A stretch of DNA of 25,684 nt. Source: a bacterium. GTDB lineage: Bacteria > Bacillota_A > Clostridia > Lachnospirales > Lachnospiraceae. The stretch is taken from NCBI GenBank assembly GCA_004562915.1, contig SFQZ01000037.1:1-25684 (forward strand). Direction: 5' to 3'. Under the pieces are notes generated by a model. It did not search any database, was not told the origin of the DNA, and saw only the letters and a program-made list of their open reading frames with translations. Positions 1 through 7,345 of this stretch are shown here, in pieces (within the stretch, counting starts at the first letter, position 1; each line of letters starts with the position of its first letter). Both the position numbers and the translations under genes were made by a program.

Positions 1-587
1 GGTGGTCTTCTGCTTCGAACATCAAAAACAAATTCTTTTGAATCCAGCATATTATCAAATTGGGCAAAGTAAATCGTAGCTGCTGCACCTTCCAACCCTC
101 GCATGGAATCAATATCATTGACATTTTGTATTTTTTTTGCAATATCACTAAGTTTATCTGCTGCCGCCGCCAAAGCACTTCTTTTTTCATCTGAATCTTT
201 ATTTCTTGCACTTCTCATAAGAACCGTTTTTGCATTACGAATTTTTCCATAAAGAATGTTTCTTACTGTCCGAACGGAAAATTCAATATCATTTAAACTT
301 TCATACTGTTTTTTTCGCAATAAAACATTTCCGCTTACAGGTCCACATATTCTTCCAAGAAATTTTCCATTCTCGGATAAAAATACAAGCGAAATTCCTT
401 CTTCTCCACAAAATCCAATCAATGGGGTTGAAACTGTATTTTGCCCGAAGCATACAATTGCTTCAATATTGTGAGCTGGAACAGAAACTTTTTCTTCTCC
501 GTCTATTTCCACAACTATATTCTGATTGCGCACATGTATATAACTGCCATGTGTCAGAATGTAGATCGTATTCAAAAGCTTTTTCAT
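1..587 (-). CDS. cas1: CRISPR-associated endonuclease Cas1, type I-C (partial, cut by window edge)
   Basis: This is the N-terminal ~195 residues of Cas1, the metal-dependent integrase that with Cas2 inserts new spacers. Translating the minus strand gives a start MKKLLNTIYILTHG, a beta-rich N-terminal domain, and the hallmark RGLEGAAA motif near residue 173, whose Glu is a metal ligand, followed by YFAQFDNML. The remaining catalytic His and Asp lie beyond the left edge. I chose ATG 587 because it forms an ATGA overlap with the cas4 stop and has an AGAGGGGG ribosome binding site 7 nt upstream; another in-frame ATG at 593 is only 1 nt from that site. cas2 and the CRISPR array would be expected further left, outside the window. 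Confidence 0.95.
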   Translation of the reverse strand, partial: MKKLLNTIYILTHGSYIHVRNQNIVVEIDGEEKVSVPAHNIEAIVCFGQNTVSTPLIGFCGEEGISLVFLSENGKFLGRICGPVSGNVLLRKKQYESLNDIEFSVRTVRNILYGKIRNAKTVLMRSARNKDSDEKRSALAAAADKLSDIAKKIQNVNDIDSMRGLEGAAATIYFAQFDNMLDSKEFVFDVRSRRP

Positions 588-1249
588 GTACATGCCCCCT
601 CTTCTGCTTCCAGCTTTAATTCTTTGCAATATTCAGAAGCTGATTTTTTCACTTTCGGCATACAATATTCTAACATAGAACATTTTTTGCACTTGGAACT
701 ATACTGTGCCGCTGGAATTATAAATGATTCACGGATTTTTCTTAACTCTATGGCTATATCACGGACCATTGCTCGCAGTTCTTCCGTGAACTCAACCCGT
801 AAACGTTTATGTGAAGATATAAAAAATATTTCCCCTTCCGAAATCTTCGTCTGATACATTTCTTCCAGGCACATCGCCTCTGCACACAGCTGAATCTTAT
901 ACTCTAATTCATCTTCCCGGACTTTTCCATGTTTATATTCTATTGGAAACAACGCTACTTTAAAATCCACAGCCGGAATTATGCATCCATCCTCAGATTT
1001 AGTTGCTTCAATACAATCGCATTTTCCATTCACTCCCAGTTCTTCGGAAACCACTTCATATTCATAAAGTTTAAGAAATTCTCCTCTTTTCTCAATTCTC
1101 TGAGTATGAACACGTTCGTGCTCCGCACGTCCTTTCGCAGTTTCCACATTTTCCACCCATACCCGTTCATTTAAAAGAAGAGCAGCCCGCCTGGGACAAT
1201 AACACATCTGAGAAAGCCAGCTTAATGGAATATACTCTTTATCACTCAT
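584..1249 (-). CDS. cas4: CRISPR-associated exonuclease Cas4, type I-C
   Basis: Cas4 is a RecB-like Fe-S nuclease that trims prespacers and helps select PAM-containing DNA for Cas1-Cas2. The 221-residue protein has the expected split cluster ligands: an N-terminal Cys (C18, in CYCPRR) and three C-terminal Cys (C187, C190, C196 in CKKCSMLEYC). Between them are RecB-family nuclease elements: the Asp in VNGKCDCIEA, the Asp in AVDFKVA with EYK after it, and a QxxxY-like helix (QLCAEAMCLEEMY). The open frame extends upstream to 1342, but that part lies inside cas7; ATG 1249 (MSDKEYIPLS) fits family starts and overlaps the cas7 stop by 8 bp, which implies translational coupling. It overlaps cas1 by 4 bp downstream. 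Confidence 0.95.
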   Translation of the reverse strand: MSDKEYIPLSWLSQMCYCPRRAALLLNERVWVENVETAKGRAEHERVHTQRIEKRGEFLKLYEYEVVSEELGVNGKCDCIEATKSEDGCIIPAVDFKVALFPIEYKHGKVREDELEYKIQLCAEAMCLEEMYQTKISEGEIFFISSHKRLRVEFTEELRAMVRDIAIELRKIRESFIIPAAQYSSKCKKCSMLEYCMPKVKKSASEYCKELKLEAEEGACT

Positions 1250-2237
1250 TTTTAAACCATTCCTCATCTTCAGGGAGTTGATTCCATACAATATCTCTAA
1301 ATGCATCTTCTTTAAAACCAACCTCAACGCCCTTTGGTACATGATTCAAATGAATAATCGCATGATAATCATGATAACTTCTTGGATACATTACACTTTC
1401 TTTTTTCTTTACTTCTACCAGGTCAAACAATTTGTGTGCTGGAGCACATCCCAATTTTGCCTGACGGACTCTCTGCTCCAGATCAGAATCTGTCCCCACA
1501 TGTTTGAAAATAATCAATGGGGAAACTACTTCCATCTCTCCTTTACTTGCAGAACGGTTATGTTCGTACATATTCAGGATTGCCTCAAACAAAAGATTTA
1601 AATCTGCCTCGTCAAATCCAGTTTCCGCAGCTAAATTGGCGCTGATAAATCCCCTGATTTCATATAAACCAAAAGGAATGAATTGTTTACGTCCCATTGT
1701 CCGAAGTTTATCTTCCGGTTTCTCATTTTCCATCCGCTGATAATCTTCCATTTTCAAATCTTTTTCCCCGTCCGTTACTGCCATACGGGTTATGGAAATG
1801 TCTAATGGCAAAACCGGATCCAGACTTTTTCCAAATGTGATCTGAACAGGACCTCTCACCTGTCCCGCATTTGGACCAGTGCTCATTACTGCACCAAATG
1901 TACGTACATCATAAAACAATTCGCATGCTTTCTGACGTCCTTTATAAATCGCTTCTTTCGCTTTTGCACAGTCTTCAACCCCTGCTTCTCTTTTCGCTCT
2001 GGCAATGTGGCGGTTCATATTTGTTGACTGCTGAACAATGATTTCCATTCCAGGTTCTCCTGCTCTGGACATGGTTACATAATTCCTGATCAGTCTTTTC
2101 GTAGATACATCTGAAATATATCCCTGCATGGTCTGCGGATCCACTCTTGGAGTATTTCCCATATCTGGATCGCCATTAGGATTTGCATCTGTACATGCCA
2201 CATAATAAATAAATTCATAACGATTTTTAATTGCCAT
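1242..2237 (-). CDS. cas7: Type I-C Cascade backbone protein Cas7 (Csd2)
   Basis: Cas7 forms the helical filament that coats the crRNA spacer in the type I-C effector. The 331-residue product has the Csd2-family N-terminal signature: an RYEFIYYVACTDANPNGDPD start, then RVDPQTMQGYISDVSTKRLIRNY. The core also holds the characteristic GPVQITFG stretch. A TTG codon two codons upstream (2243) is in frame, but the AAGGGGG ribosome binding site is 9 nt from ATG 2237 and only 3 nt from the TTG, so ATG is the better start. It lies 14 nt after cas8c and overlaps cas4, all in one transcript. Confidence 0.96.
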   Translation of the reverse strand: MAIKNRYEFIYYVACTDANPNGDPDMGNTPRVDPQTMQGYISDVSTKRLIRNYVTMSRAGEPGMEIIVQQSTNMNRHIARAKREAGVEDCAKAKEAIYKGRQKACELFYDVRTFGAVMSTGPNAGQVRGPVQITFGKSLDPVLPLDISITRMAVTDGEKDLKMEDYQRMENEKPEDKLRTMGRKQFIPFGLYEIRGFISANLAAETGFDEADLNLLFEAILNMYEHNRSASKGEMEVVSPLIIFKHVGTDSDLEQRVRQAKLGCAPAHKLFDLVEVKKKESVMYPRSYHDYHAIIHLNHVPKGVEVGFKEDAFRDIVWNQLPEDEEWFKNE

Positions 2238-2251
2238 AATCAATTTCCCCC

Positions 2252-2656
2252 TTATATGTTTTCATCTTTTGTATTATTTTTTCTTTTTTCTATTCTTTCA
2301 TTTTTATCTTTCTGTAATTTCGTACACATCTGTCTGTATCCCAAGGCAAAATAAGCCTGTTGTTCCAATGTCAGAGTTGCCGGAATTTCATTTCCGATTG
2401 CACAGTACGCTCTGTTCAAAGCCTCCTCATACTGTTTTCTCAACCATTCATTTTCTATTTTTTCCAGATGATAGGCTGATAATCTGGATACCTGTCCTAA
2501 TACCAACGCAGGCATTTGACTTGCACTTGAATAATATCGCTGTACGATTGTAGCATTGACATTTTTCATTGCCACATTCTGTATTGCCGCATGTACCGCC
2601 ATGGCGGCACCACAATGATAGGCAGAACTTTTGTGTTTTGGATCATATTCTGACAT
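2252..2656 (-). CDS. cas11c: Predicted internally initiated Cas11c small subunit (within cas8c)
   Basis: In characterised type I-C systems the effector needs Cas11c, a small helical subunit made from a second start inside cas8c in the same frame. Here Met468 of Cas8c (ATG 2656) is preceded by AAAGGAG with 9 nt spacing, an unusually good ribosome binding site for the middle of a gene. Initiation there would give a 134-residue protein starting MSEYDPKHKSSAY and ending at the Cas8c stop. It is predicted to be almost all helix and has a lysine-rich tail. Size and position fit known Cas11c. The site is seen in the sequence; its use is inferred. Confidence 0.75.
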   Translation of the reverse strand: MSEYDPKHKSSAYHCGAAMAVHAAIQNVAMKNVNATIVQRYYSSASQMPALVLGQVSRLSAYHLEKIENEWLRKQYEEALNRAYCAIGNEIPATLTLEQQAYFALGYRQMCTKLQKDKNERIEKRKNNTKDENI

Positions 2657-4057
2657 GATTTCATTCTCCTTTCCTTTTCTCATAAGCCAGACCTTCAACC
2701 ACTGACATGCTGTCGCATCTGGTATTTTCATACTGGTCTGATTCTCATCGTTTTCCAGCATTTGCGAACGAATATACGCCAATGAACGAAGCGCAACTGC
2801 ATCCGGCAGCGAAGTTCCATGTATAATAGCACGAATGATCGCCTGTGTAATTCCAGATAATTCTTTATTCACTCTATCCCATATTTTGCTTTCAGAATTA
2901 TGTTTTTTCAGCAAACATACTAATCTTGCATTCAGTTTTTTGCTTTTTACATTTTGTATTCCATTCAAGTCTTTCAGTTCCAATTGTTCATTCCAAAGGT
3001 CAATATTCCTTTGAAGTTCTTCGTATGAACCACGTTCATACTGACGAACCATAACACGCCCATTAACACCAGATAACAAAACTATCGTATATTGGCTGGA
3101 CAAATGTGGGATTTTTTCTCCTGTTTTTACAATTTTAATCAATTTGGAAGCTTGATTTTCAGTGCTTCTGGCTTTTCTTTTCTCCTCTTCCGCTGATACT
3201 TTCTCGTCTTCCTCATCATCCACCAACATATTTATTCCAAGAAAATTTGCGTTCAAAACAGGATCATCTTCTTCTGCAATATCCTGTTCATACCAATGTA
3301 CAAACTTCATATTTGCCAATACAGGAGCCTTTTTCAACAAATGATCCAACGCAGCTTTAACCGCGAAAAAAGCAGTTTCTGATACTGGTGCATTCGCACT
3401 TTTCTTCTTGTCATAGGAACAAAAAGCACTTTTATCGAAGCAGATCAGGGCATCTCCACGGGCATGTCCCCCAACTACTGCAAGTCCGGTAATCGGAGGA
3501 ACCGTTTCCATAGGAACCGTTTCTTCTCCGGTAATCAGACATAAAGTTTTTTCTTTTTTTTCTGCATTAATAAATTTCTTCCGATAAATATTCCACCAGT
3601 CCCTCAAGCCCTCTGCCTTTACAATTTTCTTCCCATCAACGATAAAAGAAATACGTTCTGATCCCTTAAATTTGTTTTCATTCAATGCTTCCGAAATTTC
3701 CAGAAGCGTTTTCTCGTCTTGTGCCGCTTTCACACATACTTCAAATTCCGGAACAACATCGCTCCCATCTTTTAAAACCTGATAATAAAAATCTCTTTTT
3801 ATCTTTGCCTTATCTTCTAAATCTGAAGCATCTTTAAAAATCACGGATCTTTTTTCTACAATAGGATTGCACTTTTCCTTTCCATTCGCCAGACTTCCAA
3901 TATCCGGGCATAAAACAGGCGTATCATCGCCTAATATAATTCCAAGGAATTGTCCTTCCCTGCTTAATGAAACATATGCTTGTATTGTTTTGTTACAATA
4001 CCCAGGCGGCAAAACCAGATCATTTCGTATTGCATAATCATAAAATGCCTTCAGCAT
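2252..4057 (-). CDS. cas8c: Type I-C Cascade large subunit Cas8c (Csd1)
   Basis: Cas8c recognises the PAM and anchors the crRNA 5' end in the type I-C effector. The 601-residue length is normal for Csd1. Family landmarks are the N-terminus MLKAFYDYAIRNDLVLPPGY and the conserved central run VVGGHARGDALICFDKSAF followed by NAPVSE. The C-terminal ~134 residues are helical and correspond to the part that is separately translated as Cas11c in studied I-C systems; an internal ribosome binding site and Met468 support that here (separate entry). ATG 4057 has an AGGGGGG site 6 nt upstream and overlaps the cas5c stop by 7 bp. No frameshift or truncation is seen. Confidence 0.96.
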   Translation of the reverse strand: MLKAFYDYAIRNDLVLPPGYCNKTIQAYVSLSREGQFLGIILGDDTPVLCPDIGSLANGKEKCNPIVEKRSVIFKDASDLEDKAKIKRDFYYQVLKDGSDVVPEFEVCVKAAQDEKTLLEISEALNENKFKGSERISFIVDGKKIVKAEGLRDWWNIYRKKFINAEKKEKTLCLITGEETVPMETVPPITGLAVVGGHARGDALICFDKSAFCSYDKKKSANAPVSETAFFAVKAALDHLLKKAPVLANMKFVHWYEQDIAEEDDPVLNANFLGINMLVDDEEDEKVSAEEEKRKARSTENQASKLIKIVKTGEKIPHLSSQYTIVLLSGVNGRVMVRQYERGSYEELQRNIDLWNEQLELKDLNGIQNVKSKKLNARLVCLLKKHNSESKIWDRVNKELSGITQAIIRAIIHGTSLPDAVALRSLAYIRSQMLENDENQTSMKIPDATACQWLKVWLMRKGKENEIMSEYDPKHKSSAYHCGAAMAVHAAIQNVAMKNVNATIVQRYYSSASQMPALVLGQVSRLSAYHLEKIENEWLRKQYEEALNRAYCAIGNEIPATLTLEQQAYFALGYRQMCTKLQKDKNERIEKRKNNTKDENI

Positions 4058-4701
4058 TTTCTTCCCCCCTTCATCACTTCTGGGCTGTCATACGCCGGAA
4101 CTTTTATAACTCCATGTTCCACAACAGCATGATACAATGACAGCTGCGGTTTCACTTTTTTTCTCACCTCATAATCATGAAGATCAAAAATATCATAAAC
4201 CATTAATCCCCCATCCATGTTGATATCAACAGCCTCTCTACTTCCATCGCTCTCCTCAAAATAAGCGGCAAACTCTCTCAAACCTAATGATGGCTGATAG
4301 TAACACTTCCCATTTCTTATCCTTCTGTAAGCCTGATCGTAAAGCTGCTGTTCTCTTCCTTTAAACGCCGGTCTCGAACAAATAGATGCTGTTATTCGAT
4401 ATCTTACATCTTTCAATGCAACGGTCTGCCTCTGCGTCTTTGTTCCTTCTTCGCTGGTATATATTACTTTATTGCTAACTCTAGTTTTCACCTCATTCCG
4501 TTTAAAACTTATATATTGAATCGGATTCAAAATCTCTATCCGATTGACCTGCCAGTAAAATTCCACAGGCTTACTGTAAATAGCTGATAAAATCCCACGG
4601 CACGCTGATGGCGTGGGAAAGGGATATGTAAGTCTTTCCACTTTTGCATAGGGCGGGTTAAAGCAAGCAAAATCCCCCCAGACCTCTATTGATAACTCCA
4701 T
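4051..4701 (-). CDS. cas5c: Type I-C crRNA-processing protein Cas5c (Cas5d)
   Basis: In type I-C there is no Cas6; Cas5c cuts pre-crRNA in the repeat and stays bound to the 5' handle. The 216-residue product begins MELSIEVWGDFACF and has the glycine-containing TPSACRGILSAIYSKP segment (residues 30-45) and the QRQTVALKDVRYRI strand typical of Csd5-like proteins. The region between about residues 40 and 110 is where the catalytic Tyr/Lys/His of studied homologues lie; I do not assign exact residues. ATG 4701 has GGGAG 8 nt upstream. A GTG at 4710 is also in frame, with AGGAG 6 nt upstream, and would add MTG; the choice is not certain. It overlaps cas8c by 7 bp. Confidence 0.93.
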   Translation of the reverse strand: MELSIEVWGDFACFNPPYAKVERLTYPFPTPSACRGILSAIYSKPVEFYWQVNRIEILNPIQYISFKRNEVKTRVSNKVIYTSEEGTKTQRQTVALKDVRYRITASICSRPAFKGREQQLYDQAYRRIRNGKCYYQPSLGLREFAAYFEESDGSREAVDINMDGGLMVYDIFDLHDYEVRKKVKPQLSLYHAVVEHGVIKVPAYDSPEVMKGGRKC

Positions 4702-4732
4702 TCCTGTCACTCCCTTCTCCTCTTATTTGACA

Positions 4733-4760
4733 GTATGGGGCTGATAAAACAGCCCCATAC
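4733..4760 (-). promoter_or_regulatory. Perfect 11-bp hairpin in the cas5c leader
   Basis: Arms GTATGGGGCTG and CAGCCCCATAC are perfect complements around a 6-nt loop. The element lies in the untranslated leader between the cas5c promoter and the cas5c ribosome binding site. Neither side is followed by a T-run, so it is not an ordinary intrinsic terminator. It could be a protein operator, an RNA-stability element or a translational control hairpin. Role unknown. Confidence 0.7.
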
Positions 4761-4860
4761 GCACACATAAATAATGAACATATTTCAATTCTCAGCAAAT
4801 CATAAATGCAAGCATAAAAACAAGTATCCATAATAACAAGCATTTTTTGCTGTCATGTTA

Positions 4861-4889
4861 ATTATATATTTTAAACCATTCTTTGTCAA
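4861..4889 (-). promoter_or_regulatory. Consensus promoter for cas5c-cas8c-cas7-cas4-cas1
   Basis: On the minus strand TTGACA (4889-4884) and TATAAT (4866-4861) are separated by exactly 17 bp, a perfect match to the housekeeping sigma consensus. The -35 box contains the TGA stop of cas3. Transcription would start near 4854, giving a leader of about 150 nt before cas5c. This would let the effector and adaptation genes be made independently of cas3. Confidence 0.85.
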
Positions 4890-7168
4890 CCCAAAATCAA
4901 ACCATTATCTTCACACTTTTTGTTTTCTCCCTCCTCTTCAAACTGCAGTCCCATATCTTCCCGGTACATATACTCATACTGTGTGCGCAGAACATAATAC
5001 CCTGACTCCATCTTCTGTTTCCTCTTTCGGTCAAAATAATACGCCTGTTCACAATACTTCTCTATATCCTTTTCAAAAGTATTAACGGTAATTTCTGCTG
5101 ATCTTTTTACTAGTTCCGGCGTGAAATTACCACTTAATAGCTCTTTTCTCACCTCTTCATACAACTGCATTTTTTCACGAAAAGGAACAATCACTTTTTT
5201 GCCCTGGTTGTCGATCAGTTTGTATTCCCTGGCGGTTTCTTTATAATCTCTATCTTCAATCGCTTTTGTCAGTGCCTCTTTATCTTTCGCATATTCCCGA
5301 AAAAGTATCTCATAATAATTAGATATACATTTCGGATCGTTGATATCGATATTTTCTCTGGATAAAATTTCTTTTACAACAACTGCCGCATTCTGATACC
5401 ATTTATCTGGAGGATACAAATTGCCTTCCACTTCCGGTTCAAAAACCACCACCTTTCCCGTTTCAAACCTTCCACTTCGATTGCATCTTCCTGCTGCCTG
5501 AATAATTGCTTCCAGCGGTGCCAGCGCTCTGTACAAAACACGAAAGTCCAGATCCACACCAGCTTCAATACACTGTGTCGATATTACTTTACATGGCAAT
5601 TCTGCCTTTTGTCTTTTCTTTATATTTCTTATCACTTTACTTCGATGTTTCGGACACAGATCCGTTGTTAAGAAAAATATTTCTTCCCGATCACAATGGT
5701 CATTTTTTAAGAATTCAAACAATTTAACTGCGTGTCTGCGAAGATTTACGATTACACAAACATTTTCTTCCTCTTCCATTTCCCGCGCTATTTTCTCCAA
5801 TGGAATCCGTTGTTTCATTCTCCATTCCACTTGCGTTCTTGCTAATTTTTTATACATCATCGGATATTCTGGCACAATCTCAATAGGTTTCCAGGATACT
5901 CCCTGTATATCTTTAAATTCCGGCTGAGTAGCAGTAGAAAAAACCATCGTACAGTGATATCGGGTACACAATGCATTTACAGCATTTAAAGTTGCAGCCA
6001 ACAGATTTGCCGGTAAGGTTTGTGCCTCATCAAACAAAATGATACTGTTTGCAATATTATGTAGTTTCCTGCAGTCTGTTGGCTTTTGCGCAAACAACGC
6101 CTGAAAAAATTTAACCGAAGTAGTTATAATGAATGGTGACTCCCATCGTTCCGCAAACTCCCGCTGCCTGTCATCAAGCTCGCTTTGGCTGTGATCCTGT
6201 AAAATCTCCGGAATTATTTTTGAATACACGTCGTAGTTTTGTTCCGTTAATGCAAGAAACGGCAGTACAAGTATAATGCGCTTTTTCTTAAATTCGTCTG
6301 CATGCTGCAATGCAAAATTCAATAATGCCAGTGTCTTTCCCGTTCCTGTAGGTGCTGTAAGAGTAAATAAACCTTCTTTTAATCTTGCAGTCTTCCCACA
6401 CCTTTCAAACAATAAGTCACGAAGGTCATTCACGACCGAAGAACCTTTTACATTCTTTTTCAGTTCTTCTCTATATTTATCCAATGCCTTCAAACATTGT
6501 TTCGCTTTAAATTCCAGTGGTTTTTGCAACTCCTTTTCTGATGAAATGGTATAATCTGCATCTACCAGGCAGGAAAACAACATGCGTGTATATAACATCG
6601 CATCTATAGATTCATCAATTACATCCAGCTTCTGCACGTTTTCTATTGCCTGAGCTTCTGATTTAAATTGAGGAAAATCTTCAAATGTAAATTGAGGAAA
6701 ATCTTTAAGAAAGGCCTTTGTCGCTTCCTGATATTGTTTCTGGCCTGCTAATGCCGCAGTCTTTTGATTATTGCACTCCATAGGATCACTAGATTGAAGA
6801 CTATTTATCAAAACTATTTCCAGATCATCATATCCAATAAGACCGTTGTGATGTCCATTTATTGCTTCTATCGCTGCCCGGTAACGAAACGAAGATTTTT
6901 TGTTTCCAATCAGACAATACAGAAATGCAGCTCCACAAAGTGCATGATCAATGTGGGTACGTTTTCCCTCCAAAACACCTTGAAAACTTTCACTGTATTT
7001 TCCAAAATCATGCGATTTTCCACATAATTCGGCTGTTTTTCTACTTCCGATCTGCTCTCCAAACACTCCAGCCATCTCACTTACTTTTGCCAAATGATCT
7101 CTAAGCAACTCCTGGGTCCCATCTTCTCGCTTTGATTTCGCATAATATTGTGTATTGTTTTCATTCAT
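4886..7168 (-). CDS. cas3: CRISPR-associated helicase-nuclease Cas3 (HD domain fused), type I-C
   Basis: Cas3 is recruited by target-bound Cascade and unwinds and degrades the non-target strand. The 760-residue protein has an N-terminal HD nuclease domain (H25, H53-D54 in KSHDFGKYS, DH at 74-75, GHH at 105-107, DADY at 203-206). An SF2 helicase follows: Walker A APTGTGKT at 272-279, a DEAQ box (ILFDEAQTLP), the STAT motif in VFSTATQPEF, and motif VI (QAAGRCNRSGR). All key residues are present, so it appears active. An 8-residue tandem duplication lies between the two domains (separate entry). ATG 7168 has AAAGG 10 nt upstream and its own promoter. The stop overlaps the next promoter. Confidence 0.96.
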   Translation of the reverse strand: MNENNTQYYAKSKREDGTQELLRDHLAKVSEMAGVFGEQIGSRKTAELCGKSHDFGKYSESFQGVLEGKRTHIDHALCGAAFLYCLIGNKKSSFRYRAAIEAINGHHNGLIGYDDLEIVLINSLQSSDPMECNNQKTAALAGQKQYQEATKAFLKDFPQFTFEDFPQFKSEAQAIENVQKLDVIDESIDAMLYTRMLFSCLVDADYTISSEKELQKPLEFKAKQCLKALDKYREELKKNVKGSSVVNDLRDLLFERCGKTARLKEGLFTLTAPTGTGKTLALLNFALQHADEFKKKRIILVLPFLALTEQNYDVYSKIIPEILQDHSQSELDDRQREFAERWESPFIITTSVKFFQALFAQKPTDCRKLHNIANSIILFDEAQTLPANLLAATLNAVNALCTRYHCTMVFSTATQPEFKDIQGVSWKPIEIVPEYPMMYKKLARTQVEWRMKQRIPLEKIAREMEEEENVCVIVNLRRHAVKLFEFLKNDHCDREEIFFLTTDLCPKHRSKVIRNIKKRQKAELPCKVISTQCIEAGVDLDFRVLYRALAPLEAIIQAAGRCNRSGRFETGKVVVFEPEVEGNLYPPDKWYQNAAVVVKEILSRENIDINDPKCISNYYEILFREYAKDKEALTKAIEDRDYKETAREYKLIDNQGKKVIVPFREKMQLYEEVRKELLSGNFTPELVKRSAEITVNTFEKDIEKYCEQAYYFDRKRKQKMESGYYVLRTQYEYMYREDMGLQFEEEGENKKCEDNGLILG
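6665..6705 (-). repeat. 24-bp tandem duplication inside cas3
   Basis: AAATTGAGGAAAATCTT occurs at 6665-6681 and again exactly 24 bp later. In the protein this gives FPQF twice (DFPQFTFEDFPQF, about residues 156-168), in the linker between the HD and helicase parts. The repeat is a whole number of codons and keeps the frame, so it looks like a tolerated slippage duplication. Confidence 0.8.
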
Positions 7169-7222
7169 CTTTACTTTCCCTTTCTATTTCATCTATACGT
7201 GAGAGTGAAAACTTTTAAATAA

Positions 7223-7251
7223 ACTATAGCAGCCATTTGCAGGAGTGTAAA
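7223..7251 (-). promoter_or_regulatory. Promoter for cas3
   Basis: Minus strand TTTACA (7251-7246), 17-bp spacer, TATAGT (7228-7223). The start would fall near 7216, about 48 nt before the cas3 ATG. There is no obvious terminator between the S8 peptidase gene and cas3, so read-through is also possible. Confidence 0.65.
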
Positions 7252-7345
7252 TAATAAAGATGTAACACTGACTGTATTGCATCTGAAGAGCCCATTGCTG
7301 ATGCGGTAAAGAAACTGGATTGTCCTAAAAAATCATGATTCTCCT

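Noticed and set aside
4733..4760. Hairpin considered as a lone CRISPR repeat
   Set aside because: No second copy, and it lacks the usual I-C repeat ending ATTGAAA; the array is outside the window.
4658..4843. Possible 61-codon leader peptide upstream of cas5c
   Set aside because: No ribosome binding site, cysteine-rich odd composition, and it runs out of frame into cas5c.
7255..7329. Plus-strand coding-like scrap (ASEEPIADAVKKLDCPKKS) upstream of cas3
   Set aside because: No start codon or ribosome binding site, only about 25 codons, and no family recognised; may be a gene scar but cannot be supported.
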